Shown: piece by piece, positions 1 through 8,078 of the stretch
How positions within the stretch are numbered: position 1 is the stretch's first letter
Layout of the letters: each line of letters starts with the position of its first letter
Assembly: GCF_016811105.1 (NCBI RefSeq)
Contig: NZ_JAFBGM010000001.1
Location: 372,001-436,000 of the forward strand
Source of the DNA: Aurantibacter crassamenti
GTDB taxonomy: Bacteria > Bacteroidota > Bacteroidia > Flavobacteriales > Flavobacteriaceae
Direction of reading: 5' to 3'
DNA: 64,000 nucleotides
Program-made: the position numbers and the translations under genes
The notes under the pieces: model-generated
Told to the model about the DNA's origin: nothing
Database searches by the model: none
What the model saw: the letters and a program-made list of their open reading frames with translations, nothing else

Positions 1-99
1 TTTCCACTCTTTATAAAATGCATGTTTTGGATAAAAACTTGCAATAAACGGTATGAATATGCAACATATATCTAAAAGTAAATAAGTGTATGACTGCAT
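1..99 (-). CDS. lycopene cyclase domain protein, 5' end only (cut by window edge)
   Basis: Reading the minus strand from the ATG at 99-97 gives 33 codons open to the window edge. The protein starts MQSYTYLLLD and continues with PFIASFYPKHAFYKEWK. This fits the first transmembrane segment of the heterodimer-type/fused lycopene cyclases (CrtYc/CrtYd family) used by many Bacteroidota to make beta-carotene from lycopene. The ATG overlaps the crtZ stop codon as TAATG, so it is the fourth gene of the crtI-crtB-crtZ operon and is probably translated by coupling. The rest lies outside the window. The assignment rests on the short N-terminus plus context. Confidence 0.7.
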   Translation of the reverse strand, partial: MQSYTYLLLDICCIFIPFIASFYPKHAFYKEWK

Positions 100-557
100 T
101 ATTTTATAAACTGTTTAAAGTATTTAATGGGCACATACAGCATTCCGAAACATTCACCATCTTCTTTGGTTAAGTGCTTATGGTGTACTTTGTGAGCCAT
201 TCGTAATGCTTTTAAATACGGACTTTTAACATTGTCAAACCAATTGAATCTTCGATGTATGATAACATCATGAACCAAAAAATATGAGAGACCGTAGAGA
301 AAAACGCCCAACCCTATAAAAAACAAATAATTAAAGGTAGGAAAGGTGCCGTAATAAAAAAGCAGGATACTGGGTATGGCCCCAATGACAAAAAAGGCGT
401 CATTTTTTTCAAAAACACCTTGATATTTTGGTTGATGATGATCTTCATGCAAAACCCATAAAAAGCCGTGCATTACATATTTGTGGGTGCACCAAGTGAC
501 CACTTCCATCAGTAAGAAAGTTATCAAAACTATTGATATGTATGACAATACAATCAT
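99..557 (-). CDS. crtZ: beta-carotene hydroxylase CrtZ
   Basis: Membrane di-iron hydroxylase that adds 3-hydroxyl groups to the beta-ionone rings of beta-carotene, giving zeaxanthin. The 152-residue protein shows the histidine clusters of the family: HKYVMH (25-30), HEDHH (37-41), HDVIIH (96-101) and HKVHHKH (122-128). Hydrophobic segments lie at about 2-20, 57-75 and 77-95. Length is normal for bacterial CrtZ. It lies 25 bp after crtB and overlaps the lycopene cyclase start, so it belongs to the carotenoid operon. The end product is inferred to be zeaxanthin or a derivative. Confidence 0.93.
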   Translation of the reverse strand: MIVLSYISIVLITFLLMEVVTWCTHKYVMHGFLWVLHEDHHQPKYQGVFEKNDAFFVIGAIPSILLFYYGTFPTFNYLFFIGLGVFLYGLSYFLVHDVIIHRRFNWFDNVKSPYLKALRMAHKVHHKHLTKEDGECFGMLYVPIKYFKQFIK

Positions 558-582
558 TATACAAGTGCTTAATTTAATAGAA

Positions 583-1419
583 CTATATAAAATTTAAACG
601 ATAACGCAGAACAGCTTTGGTCAACAATACTAACTTAATAGAATTTGATACTCGAATTCTGCCGTTCATGATTTTTTTACAATCCGCTTTTTTAATTTTT
701 TGTAGTAATCGCAGATAGTATCTATACGCCAAATAAACACCTAATTTACCCTCAATTGGTAATAACACAATACCCTTGTACGCTTCTTTAAAATCATTCT
801 CAACATCTAAAATTATTTCAGCTTTAGTTTGTTCAGTCAATTCACCCTTTACTAAATTCGGAAAATAAGAACGGCCTAACTCTTCATTATCTTCTCGTAT
901 GTCACGCAAAAAATTTACTTTCTGAAAGGCGGAACCTAATCGCATTGCATAGCCTTTTAACTCGTTGTACTTCTTCTCATCATTGTTTACAAAAACTCGC
1001 AGACACATTAGCCCTACAACATCTGCAGAGCCATAAATGTAGTTTTCGTATTCTTCTTTAGATGTGTATTCTTTTTTATCAAGATCCATTCGCATTCGAT
1101 CCATAAAATCTTGAACATAATCTTTAAGGTCATATTTGTGAACAATTTCTTGAAAAGCATTTAGAATAGGATTTAAACTAATTTTTCGTTCCAATGCTTT
1201 GTAATAATCTTGCTCAAACTCATCAAACAAGGTTAATTGTTGATAATCATGAAATGTATCAACAATTTCGTCTGCATATCGTACAAAGCCATAAATGGCA
1301 TAAATAGCAGGTCTTATTTTTGGCGAGAACATTTTGATGCCCATTGAAAATGAGGTGCTATAGGTTTTAGTCACCAACTTACTACAATCATAACTTGAAT
1401 TATCAAATAGCTCTTTCAT
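583..1419 (-). CDS. crtB: phytoene synthase CrtB
   Basis: Joins two geranylgeranyl diphosphates head to head to make phytoene, the first committed step of C40 carotenoid synthesis. The 278-residue protein has both aspartate-rich substrate motifs of squalene/phytoene synthases: DEIVD at about residue 50, and DIREDNEELGR at about residue 174. The start ATG overlaps the crtI stop by 4 bp (ATGA), so the two are translationally coupled. Length is typical of flavobacterial CrtB. Confidence 0.95.
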   Translation of the reverse strand: MKELFDNSSYDCSKLVTKTYSTSFSMGIKMFSPKIRPAIYAIYGFVRYADEIVDTFHDYQQLTLFDEFEQDYYKALERKISLNPILNAFQEIVHKYDLKDYVQDFMDRMRMDLDKKEYTSKEEYENYIYGSADVVGLMCLRVFVNNDEKKYNELKGYAMRLGSAFQKVNFLRDIREDNEELGRSYFPNLVKGELTEQTKAEIILDVENDFKEAYKGIVLLPIEGKLGVYLAYRYYLRLLQKIKKADCKKIMNGRIRVSNSIKLVLLTKAVLRYRLNFI

Positions 1420-2882
1420 ACTTGATTATGTTTTAAAATCAAGTCACAAACAAGTTTACCGGAAATTAAAGCTGGTGGCACACCAGGACCCGGAACTGTC
1501 AATTGACCTGTGAAATATAATTTTTTAACTTTTTTACTTCTCAAATTGGGCCTTAAAAATGCAGTTTGAGAAAGAGTATTTGCCATACCGTAGGCATTTC
1601 CTTTATATGAGTTGTATTCTTCAACAAAATCATTCAAACAGAAAGATTCACAGAAGATAATATTATCAAAAATTTTTTGGTCTGTTCGTTGTTGAAAACG
1701 CTCCATAATTAAATCAAAATATTGATCTCTAAGTTGCTGATTATCTTCCAAACCAGGAGCAATAGGCACTAAGAAAAAACCAGCCTCACACCCTTCAGGT
1801 GCCATTGAATTATCAGTTACCGAAGGAAAATTGGCATAAAACAATGGATCAGAAGGCCATTTAGGGTTATCATAAATCTCTTGAGCATGTTTTTCAAAAT
1901 CTGTATCAAAAAATAAATTATGGTGCTCAATGTTTTTAAGCTTTTTATTAAAACCAATATAAAAAAGCAACGATGATGGCGCAAACGTTTTTTTATTCCA
2001 ATAGGCTTCAGAATATTGTCTATAGGGTTTATCAAGTAAGGTTTCTGAATGATGATAATCAGCCCCACTAATTACATAATCACTTAAATAATTTTCACCT
2101 TTACTCTTTATACCAACAGCAACGCCATTTTTAACCACTATTTGATCTACTTCATGTTCAGTATGTATTGTCACTCCCAATTCAATAGCAAGACTAGTCA
2201 TGGCCTTCACCACCTCATACATACCACCTCTAGGGTGCCATGTACCTAGACCAAAATCAGCAAAATTCATAAAATTATAGAAGGATGGGGTATTGGTTGG
2301 TTTAGCGCCTAAAAAAAGAACAGGAAATTCAAGCGTGGAAATTAATTTAGGATTCGCAAATTTCTTTCGCACTTCACCACTTATTGTTTTAAAAAACTGA
2401 TCCACCTTTAAAATAGTATCCTTTGTTACCAACTCAAAAGGTGAAATACCAGGTTTCAAAACAACCTTTTCTATTGCTATACTATAGTTCTCTTGAGCTT
2501 CTGCTATGAACTTACGTAATTGTTTAGAACTTCCTTTTTCAATTCTATCAAACTCAATACAAATTTTATCTAAAGTATCTCCAATGGTAATAACATCATC
2601 TGCAAAGAATATTTGGTAAGCAGGGCTTAATTTATCAAGGGTATAATAATCAGAAGTTTTCTTGTCAAAATGGTTGAAAAATTTATCAAAAATATCAGGC
2701 ATCCAATACCAGCTGGGTCCCATATCAAAAGTAAAACCTTGTTTTGATAATTGTCTTGCCCTTCCACCAACTGTCTTGTTTTTTTCAAAAACCGAAACTT
2801 CATTACCTGCTTTTGCTAAATAGCAACTTGCCGATAATGCGGAAAATCCGGAACCAATAATTATCACTTTTTGATTTACCAT
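1416..2882 (-). CDS. crtI: phytoene desaturase CrtI
   Basis: FAD-dependent desaturase converting phytoene to lycopene. The 488-residue protein has an N-terminal dinucleotide-binding motif (VIIIGSGFSALSASCYL, residues 6-22) followed by VFEKNKTVGGRARQ. It ends with the family C-terminal motif TGQLTVPGPGVPPALISGK. It is the first gene of the crtI-crtB-crtZ-cyclase operon. Its upstream region contains the repeated TAGACAAA sites shared with the divergent MerR/B12 regulator, so carotenoid synthesis is probably controlled from there. Confidence 0.95.
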   Translation of the reverse strand: MVNQKVIIIGSGFSALSASCYLAKAGNEVSVFEKNKTVGGRARQLSKQGFTFDMGPSWYWMPDIFDKFFNHFDKKTSDYYTLDKLSPAYQIFFADDVITIGDTLDKICIEFDRIEKGSSKQLRKFIAEAQENYSIAIEKVVLKPGISPFELVTKDTILKVDQFFKTISGEVRKKFANPKLISTLEFPVLFLGAKPTNTPSFYNFMNFADFGLGTWHPRGGMYEVVKAMTSLAIELGVTIHTEHEVDQIVVKNGVAVGIKSKGENYLSDYVISGADYHHSETLLDKPYRQYSEAYWNKKTFAPSSLLFYIGFNKKLKNIEHHNLFFDTDFEKHAQEIYDNPKWPSDPLFYANFPSVTDNSMAPEGCEAGFFLVPIAPGLEDNQQLRDQYFDLIMERFQQRTDQKIFDNIIFCESFCLNDFVEEYNSYKGNAYGMANTLSQTAFLRPNLRSKKVKKLYFTGQLTVPGPGVPPALISGKLVCDLILKHNQV

Positions 2883-3031
2883 TTACATTAAATATATGAA
2901 GATACTTATAATAAATACTTTAAAAATGCACTAGCGATATTATACAAATGCAACTACTACTTGTTAATCATTAAAGACAACTAATAATGCATTGAACTTA
3001 ATTACACATGTTTGTCATCTATATTTAAACA

Positions 3032-3066
3032 TTTGTCTATGTATTAAGCAAATATAGTTAGACAAA
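3032..3066. repeat. inverted repeat operator candidate, copy 1
   Basis: TTTGTCTA at 3032-3039 and TAGACAAA at 3059-3066 are exact reverse complements separated by 19 bp. The right half site runs into a minus-strand -7 element (TATATTTG at 3063-3070), so a bound protein would block crtI transcription. Confidence 0.7.
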
Positions 3067-3084
3067 TATAAGTGATATTTTACT

Positions 3085-3119
3085 TTTGTCTAATACTTTC
3101 ATGTGTTTTTTTAGACAAA
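3085..3119. repeat. inverted repeat operator candidate, copy 2
   Basis: TTTGTCTA at 3085-3092 and TAGACAAA at 3112-3119, again 19 bp apart, lie 53 bp (about five helical turns) from copy 1. The left half overlaps a plus-strand -7-like TACTTTTG (3081-3088). This copy lies nearest the regulator gene and could give autoregulation. Confidence 0.7.
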
Positions 3120-3195
3120 ATTGTACCTTTATAGCTTGATACTATTAAAAAACGACAATAATTAAAGGAAATACACTTTAAAATTTAGACATTTT

Positions 3196-4095
3196 ATGGC
3201 TTCATATTCAATGGCAGAGATTGTCGCCTTAACAGGAATAAATGCTCATACATTAAGAAAATGGGAAAGCAGATATGATTTTCTAATACCCAATCGTACC
3301 GATACTAACATCAGATTCTATTCTGATGTACAACTACGAAAATTACTGAATATTGATATTTTAATTCGAAATGGAAATCGGATTTCAAAAATCAATAAGA
3401 TGACCGATGATGAAATCACTGAACAAGTATCGAACATTTTAATTGATTCAAATCAATCTGATGAAATAAATGCGCTAATAAGCAGCATGATTCAATTAGA
3501 CGAACTTGCTTTTGATAATACTATTGACCGAATCATTAAAAACAAAGGACTCTTAGCAACAGTGATTGAGGTTATATATCCATTTTTAAACCAAATAGGT
3601 ATTTTATGGACAACTCATAAGGCAATGCCAGCCCAAGAGCACTTTATCTCTAACCTTATTCGTCAAAAGATTTTTGCGGCGATTGAAAAATTACCATTGG
3701 CAAATAAAGAAGCTCCTAAAATTGTACTTTTTTTAATAGAAGATGAGGATCATGAAATAGGGTTATTATTAGCAAATTATATTGCCCGAGAATTAGGCTG
3801 GCGCGTGTTTTACCTTGGTACGAAAGTGCCATTAGAAAATATAGAAAAAGTAGTAGAAATTACTAAACCTCAACTTTTACTTTCGCTTTTCATTTTAAGT
3901 AGACCGCAATGGGTCACTTCAAAAATTAACGTATTAGTTAGCAAAACTAAAGTGCCAATTGCCATTTCTGGCAACCCAATTAACTTTACAGATTTTGCTG
4001 AATCTAAACAGGTTAATATTCTCAAAAACCCACAAGAAATGATAAGTTATTTGTCAAAAAAAAGTAAAACATTCAAAGTTAAGACCAAAAAATAA
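3196..4095 (+). CDS. MerR-family regulator with B12-binding domain, CarH/LitR-like
   Basis: The 299-residue protein has an N-terminal MerR winged helix (about 1-70; TLRKWESRYDFLIPNR), a helical bundle (about 85-165) and a Rossmann-like cobalamin-binding domain (about 172-290). It carries W138-x9-E148-H149, the adenosylcobalamin-capping signature of CarH photoreceptors. It also has E184-D-H186-E-I-G189, the ExHxxG motif whose His ligates cobalt. In this family, dark B12-bound tetramers repress carotenoid genes and light breaks them. Position, divergent from the crt operon, fits. The residue right after the Trp is Thr, where Thermus CarH has His, so its light chemistry may differ. The light role is inferred. 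Confidence 0.88.
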   Translation: MASYSMAEIVALTGINAHTLRKWESRYDFLIPNRTDTNIRFYSDVQLRKLLNIDILIRNGNRISKINKMTDDEITEQVSNILIDSNQSDEINALISSMIQLDELAFDNTIDRIIKNKGLLATVIEVIYPFLNQIGILWTTHKAMPAQEHFISNLIRQKIFAAIEKLPLANKEAPKIVLFLIEDEDHEIGLLLANYIARELGWRVFYLGTKVPLENIEKVVEITKPQLLLSLFILSRPQWVTSKINVLVSKTKVPIAISGNPINFTDFAESKQVNILKNPQEMISYLSKKSKTFKVKTKK

Positions 4096-4101
4096 AGTGC
4101 T

Positions 4102-4758
4102 TTATTTTAATGAATGGCCAGTAACAATTTCAATAAATTGCTCTCTAGGTATCTCTTCGGCACCCAGACTCTCTAAATGCTTTGTATAGACTTGACAATC
4201 TATTAATTGATATTTCTTTTCAATAAGCTCATTAGTTAAACTAACAAACGCGAATTTAGAAGCATTGCTTTTTAAACTAAACATACTTTCACCACAGAAG
4301 ACATGCCCTAAGTCAATTCCGTATAAACCACCAACAAGTTCATCTTCATACCAAACCTCATATGATTTGGCATAACCCAATTCATTAAGTTTACTGTATG
4401 CTCTTTTCATTGCGTCTGTTATCCATGTTCCGTGTTCTCCTTCACGCTTAACTTTTGCACATTGATCAATAACCCTTTCAAAACATGAGTTTTTGGTTAA
4501 GCGAAATAAACCATCTCTCATTACTTTTCTCATACTTTTTGAAACTTTCAATTTATGAGGAAAAAGTACCATTCTTGGGTCTGGGCTCCACCAAAGTATT
4601 GGTGAATTATCATCATACCAAGGGAATATTCCATTTCGGTAAGCGTATAAAAGGCGTTCTGCAGAAAGGTCACCACCATATGCAAGTAAACCATCACTTG
4701 TAGCACTCTCAAGTGGTGGAAAATTTATTTCATCTGATAATTGTGGTAAAAGATTCAC
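4102..4758 (-). CDS. aat: leucyl/phenylalanyl-tRNA--protein transferase
   Basis: Transfers Leu or Phe from aminoacyl-tRNA to proteins with N-terminal Arg or Lys, marking them for ClpAP degradation (N-degron pathway). The sequence shows the family block FPPLESATSDGLLAYGGDLS near the N-terminus, then GIFPWYDDNSPILWWSPDPR, and later GEHGTWITDAM and GLYGIDLG. I chose the GTG start at 4758 (218 residues, MNLLPQLSDEINFPP). An upstream in-frame TTG at 4782 lies directly beside the terminator hairpin of the preceding gene and would add eight residues of no family character. It is convergent with the CarH-like gene, 6 bp apart. Confidence 0.93.
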   Translation of the reverse strand: MNLLPQLSDEINFPPLESATSDGLLAYGGDLSAERLLYAYRNGIFPWYDDNSPILWWSPDPRMVLFPHKLKVSKSMRKVMRDGLFRLTKNSCFERVIDQCAKVKREGEHGTWITDAMKRAYSKLNELGYAKSYEVWYEDELVGGLYGIDLGHVFCGESMFSLKSNASKFAFVSLTNELIEKKYQLIDCQVYTKHLESLGAEEIPREQFIEIVTGHSLK

Positions 4759-4780
4759 AACAGCAATATAGTTTAAAACC

Positions 4781-4803
4781 AAAAACCCCGCTGTTTAGCG
4801 GGG
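4781..4803 (-). terminator. intrinsic terminator of the DUF3127 gene
   Basis: CCCCGCT-GTTT-AGCGGGG at 4786-4803 forms a perfect 7-bp stem, and on the minus strand it is followed by a T run (4785-4781). It lies between the DUF3127 stop and the aat start, so the two genes are probably not one transcript. Confidence 0.85.
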
Positions 4804-4853
4804 CAAATTACCTGAAACAGGTTCAATTTTTTATAAAAAAGACATTCTAATTC

Positions 4854-5231
4854 TTAAAAAGGAAGATCGTCATGTTCTTCTTCATTAAGATCATTTGCTG
4901 GTTCAAACGCTTCAATAGGTGGTACTGGTGGAATTGTTCCACCACTTTGCTCAGTTTGAAGATTCTCAATTCGCCAACCTTGAATAGAGTTAAAATATTT
5001 CACTTCCCCTTGAGGGTTAGTCCATTCTCTACCTCTAAGGTTAATGCTAATTTTAACAGTCTGACCAACTTGATATGCATTCAAAAGGTCTGTTTTGTCT
5101 TGTACAAACTCAATCATGATATGCTGTGGATATTGCTCATCTGTGGTAATTACAATTTCCCTTTTACGAAACCCATTATTTCCAAAAGTTTGAGTTTCAC
5201 TAACTAATTTTATTTTTCCTTGAATTTCCAT
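4854..5231 (-). CDS. DUF3127 protein with an SSB-like C-terminal tip
   Basis: The 125-residue protein begins MEIQGKIKLVSETQTFGNNGF and looks like a small beta-rich OB-type domain (about 1-95), followed by a low-complexity linker (GGTIPPVPPIEAFEPAND) and an acidic tail ending EEEHDDLPF. DUF3127 is a family of unknown function common in Bacteroidota. Its last five residues, DDLPF, are the same as those of the SSB protein encoded at 36023-36478. In SSB proteins this tip recruits repair and replication partners. A role on single-stranded DNA or RNA is therefore inferred. It has its own terminator downstream. Confidence 0.85.
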   Translation of the reverse strand: MEIQGKIKLVSETQTFGNNGFRKREIVITTDEQYPQHIMIEFVQDKTDLLNAYQVGQTVKISINLRGREWTNPQGEVKYFNSIQGWRIENLQTEQSGGTIPPVPPIEAFEPANDLNEEEHDDLPF

Positions 5232-5506
5232 GTCCTGCTATTATTCTAAATCCTAATTAAAAAAGTTTTTAAAAATACCTGTATTGTTGAAATCGACCTA
5301 ATATAAACGCATTAAGTTATTAAGATTAACTAACTATTTAGAATTGTAGTACGAAAATTACTTGATTTCATACCAAGCTTTCTTCTAATTTACTCTTTTT
5401 CTGATGGATTATCTTCTTTTTACAGACGTTCTAAAAGCTAATCTTAATCTTATTTTGCACACAAAATGCGCTATCTTTAACATACCTTAAGCATTAAAGA
5501 GCGTTG

Positions 5507-6658
5507 ATGAATTTCCAGCCAGAAAAGAAAACTACGAACATAATCTTATTAGTATCGGCTTTCGTTATTGTAAGTTTAATCTTGTGGAACACCAATAGCT
5601 TTTTCAAAAAATTCAAGGAAGAAGAGCGCTTTAAAATGGAAATATGGGCGGCTGCACAATATGAATTTCAGTCTATGCCCGCCGATGCAGAAATTGGAAA
5701 TTTACCAATCTTTGTTTTTCAAAAAAACACCTCAACACCAATGATTTTGGTGAACAAAGATGGCACAATAAGGGTAAATAATTTTCCTGAAGAACATGAG
5801 AACGATTCAATTTATATTCAAAATAAAATAATCGAATTTCAAAGTCAAAACACGCCAATTGCCATAGGTGATACAATAGAACAATTGGCTACTTTGTACT
5901 ATGGTGATTCTGAAATTTTAAATAAACTCAAATACTACCCAATTGCACTATTGCTGATCATTTGTTTGTTTGGGGCTATGATTTTTTTCTTTTTCAAAAC
6001 AAATAAGGCTTCAGAGCAAAATAAGCTATGGGCAGGTATGGCAAAAGAAACTGCACATCAAATTGGCACGCCATTATCTTCACTTTTAGGGTGGAATGAA
6101 CTATTGAAAGCTGAGAACATCAATCAAGAAATTACTATAGAAATTGAAAAAGATATTTCAAGACTTGAAACCATTACAGAGCGATTTTCTAAAATAGGCT
6201 CAACACCCAAACTCGAAAAACTCAATATTGTTGAAGAGACAAAAAACGCTTATGACTACCTGAAATTAAGAAGCTCAAAACTGATACATTTCTCTTTTAA
6301 TTCAAAAGTTGAGCGCGTAGATGTAATGATGAATTCGGCACTGTATAATTGGACCATAGAAAACCTAGTAAAGAATGGTATTGATGCCATGCGGGGCAAG
6401 GGCAATATTGCAATTGCGATAATTTCTGACGGCAATTATGTAAAAATTCATGTTGCTGATACAGGTGCAGGAATCTCAAAAAGTGATTTTAATCGTATTT
6501 TTAACCCAGGTTTTACAACAAAAAAAAGAGGTTGGGGTTTAGGCCTTTCTCTAGTTAAAAGAATTATTGAAGAATACCATAAAGGAAAAATTAAAGTACT
6601 TTCGTCTAATAAAGGCGAAACAATAATGCAAATCACTTTTAAAATAGCAAACGTTTAG
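5507..6658 (+). CDS. membrane sensor histidine kinase
   Basis: The 383-residue kinase has transmembrane helices at about 11-27 and 144-163, with a small extracytoplasmic domain between them. The phospho-acceptor is H184 in ETAHQIGTPLSSL. The ATPase core follows with ENLVKNGIDAM (N box), DTGAGI (G1) and GWGLGLSLVKRI (G2). The ATG at 5507 is preferred over the TTG one codon upstream. There is no response regulator next to it, so it is an orphan kinase whose partner is unknown. The gene for a zinc-ribbon membrane protein begins 9 bp downstream and is probably co-transcribed. Confidence 0.9.
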   Translation: MNFQPEKKTTNIILLVSAFVIVSLILWNTNSFFKKFKEEERFKMEIWAAAQYEFQSMPADAEIGNLPIFVFQKNTSTPMILVNKDGTIRVNNFPEEHENDSIYIQNKIIEFQSQNTPIAIGDTIEQLATLYYGDSEILNKLKYYPIALLLIICLFGAMIFFFFKTNKASEQNKLWAGMAKETAHQIGTPLSSLLGWNELLKAENINQEITIEIEKDISRLETITERFSKIGSTPKLEKLNIVEETKNAYDYLKLRSSKLIHFSFNSKVERVDVMMNSALYNWTIENLVKNGIDAMRGKGNIAIAIISDGNYVKIHVADTGAGISKSDFNRIFNPGFTTKKRGWGLGLSLVKRIIEEYHKGKIKVLSSNKGETIMQITFKIANV

Positions 6659-6667
6659 TTAAGAAGT

Positions 6668-7024
6668 ATGGCACAGGAAAAACTGGAAGTAATTCAAGAA
6701 TCGGTTATAACCAATAATTGTCCGCAGTGTTTTAATCAAGACATGAAACTTACGTTTTATCAAAAACACCGTTACAGTAAATTATTTCACAAGGTCACAA
6801 ATGATGTCACACATCAGGTACAATGTAAAACCTGTGATTCTTTTATATACCCTGTTGATTGGACTCCAGATATTGAGCGCATCTTCGACTATAAGCGAAA
6901 AATGGTGCAACCTGAAAAATCTTCAGTAAAATATACTGGTCTTTTCTACGGATTAATTTTATTTTTGATTGCCTTGGTAGCGGGTGCAGTTTATGTTTTC
7001 ACCCAAGGAATTATTGAATTTTAG
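6668..7024 (+). CDS. small zinc-ribbon protein with a C-terminal membrane helix
   Basis: I do not recognise a named family. The 118 residues contain a CPQC pair (about 20-23) and a CKTC pair (about 56-59), a likely four-cysteine zinc ribbon. One strong transmembrane helix lies near the C-terminus (GLFYGLILFLIALVAGAVYV). It follows the sensor kinase by 9 bp on the same strand and may act with it. Its 3' end overlaps the convergent HIT-protein gene by 14 bp. Confidence 0.75.
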   Translation: MAQEKLEVIQESVITNNCPQCFNQDMKLTFYQKHRYSKLFHKVTNDVTHQVQCKTCDSFIYPVDWTPDIERIFDYKRKMVQPEKSSVKYTGLFYGLILFLIALVAGAVYVFTQGIIEF

Positions 7025-7403
7025 CACGTATATTTTCAGCCACTTTTTCAAACTCTTCGGTAGTTAATGAAACTTTCGATTGAAAAGTAGCATTCGCCAT
7101 TGTACTTAATGGAATCAAATGTACATGTACATGGGGTACCTCTAAACCGATTACCGTCATACCCACACGCTCGCATGGTATAGCTGCTTCAATAGCTAAA
7201 CCTATCTTTCTTGAAAAGGCCATCAAACCCAAATAGGTTTCTTCGTCAAGATCAAGAAGTCTATCTACTTCTTTTTTGGGTACACAAAGTGTATGACCTT
7301 TAGCGTTGGGATTAATGTCTAAAAAAGCAAAGAAATTATCATCTTCTGCTATTTTGTAACACGGAATTTCTCCTTTTATAATTTTTGTGAAAATACTTGC
7401 CAT
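7011..7403 (-). CDS. HIT family nucleotide hydrolase
   Basis: Histidine-triad protein of the HINT type, hydrolysing nucleoside phosphoramidates or related adenylated compounds. It has IFTKIIKGEIPCYKI at the N-terminus and the catalytic triad HVHVHLIPL near residue 98. Its 130-residue length is normal for the family. The ATG at 7403 is preferred to the TTG one codon upstream. It lies 10 bp downstream of greA and is probably co-transcribed with it, an arrangement common in Flavobacteriia. Confidence 0.93.
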   Translation of the reverse strand: MASIFTKIIKGEIPCYKIAEDDNFFAFLDINPNAKGHTLCVPKKEVDRLLDLDEETYLGLMAFSRKIGLAIEAAIPCERVGMTVIGLEVPHVHVHLIPLSTMANATFQSKVSLTTEEFEKVAENIRAKIQ

Positions 7404-7413
7404 CAAGGTAGTA

Positions 7414-7890
7414 TTAGGTTCTAGTTATTTCTAAAACATCAAATTTTAATGTTCCGTTAGGCACGGTAATTTCAGCAACCTCACCTACCGATTTACCAAG
7501 AAGACCTTTACCAATCGGTGAATTAACTGATATTTTACCCGTTTTAATATCTGCTTCACTTTCAGCTACCAAAGTATATTTCATTTCCATACCATTGGTC
7601 TGATTTTTCAACTTTACAGTAGAGAGTACAAGAACCTTTGAATTATCAAGTTGTGATTCATCAATAAGTCTAGCATTTGCAAAGACATCTTCTAGCTTAG
7701 AAATTTTAAGCTCTAATAGACCTTGCGCTTCTTTTGCAGCATCATACTCCGCATTTTCAGATAAATCACCCTTATCGCGGGCCTCAGCAATAGCTTGAGA
7801 AGCCTTTGGGCGTTCAATATCTTTCAATTGACGTAGTTCTTCTTTTAATTTTTTAAGTCCCTCAGCAGTATAGTAAGATACGTTGCTCAT
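7414..7890 (-). CDS. greA: transcription elongation factor GreA
   Basis: Rescues backtracked RNA polymerase by stimulating cleavage of the nascent RNA 3' end. The 158-residue protein has the N-terminal coiled coil with the acidic tip motif (ARDKGDLSENAEYDAAKEAQ) and the C-terminal FKBP-like domain (INSPIGKGLLGKSVGEVAEI pattern). Length is normal. It heads a two-gene unit with the HIT protein. Confidence 0.97.
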   Translation of the reverse strand: MSNVSYYTAEGLKKLKEELRQLKDIERPKASQAIAEARDKGDLSENAEYDAAKEAQGLLELKISKLEDVFANARLIDESQLDNSKVLVLSTVKLKNQTNGMEMKYTLVAESEADIKTGKISVNSPIGKGLLGKSVGEVAEITVPNGTLKFDVLEITRT

Positions 7891-7983
7891 AAGTTCTTCG
7901 TTTATATAGTGTACGCTACTTGTTTTCAGTTTTAATGCTGTTTACCACTCAAGAAGTTATAAAAAGCAAAACCCCCTATTTCC

Positions 7984-8005
7984 CCAAGGCCTTCCTTGGT
8001 TTTTT
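7984..8005 (+). terminator. orphan plus-strand terminator-like hairpin
   Basis: CCAAGG-CCTT-CCTTGG followed by six T residues lies between divergent greA and the Rieske-like lipoprotein gene. No plus-strand gene ends here. It could close a short RNA started in this gap or antisense to greA, or act as a leader attenuator for the gene at 8079. Confidence 0.5.
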
Positions 8006-8078
8006 AGAGAGGATATATAGCGAATATACGTAAATTTTACTCAAATTTGTCCATGAATTCTTAAACGAACAACATCTT

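Larger units (their letters stand above)
2883..3195. promoter_or_regulatory. divergent crtI / CarH-like regulator control region
   Basis: This 313-bp gap separates crtI (minus) from the B12-binding MerR gene (plus). It holds two copies of TTTGTCTA-N19-TAGACAAA (3032-3066 and 3085-3119). Weaker half sites lie at 3011-3017 (TTTGTCA) and 2974-2980 (AAGACAA). TAnnTTTG-type -7 elements overlap the array: TATATTTG on the minus strand at 3049-3056 and at 3063-3070, and TACTTTTG on the plus strand at 3081-3088. No well-spaced -33 TTTG was found, which is common for activator- or repressor-controlled promoters. Binding by the neighbouring regulator is inferred. Confidence 0.7.
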
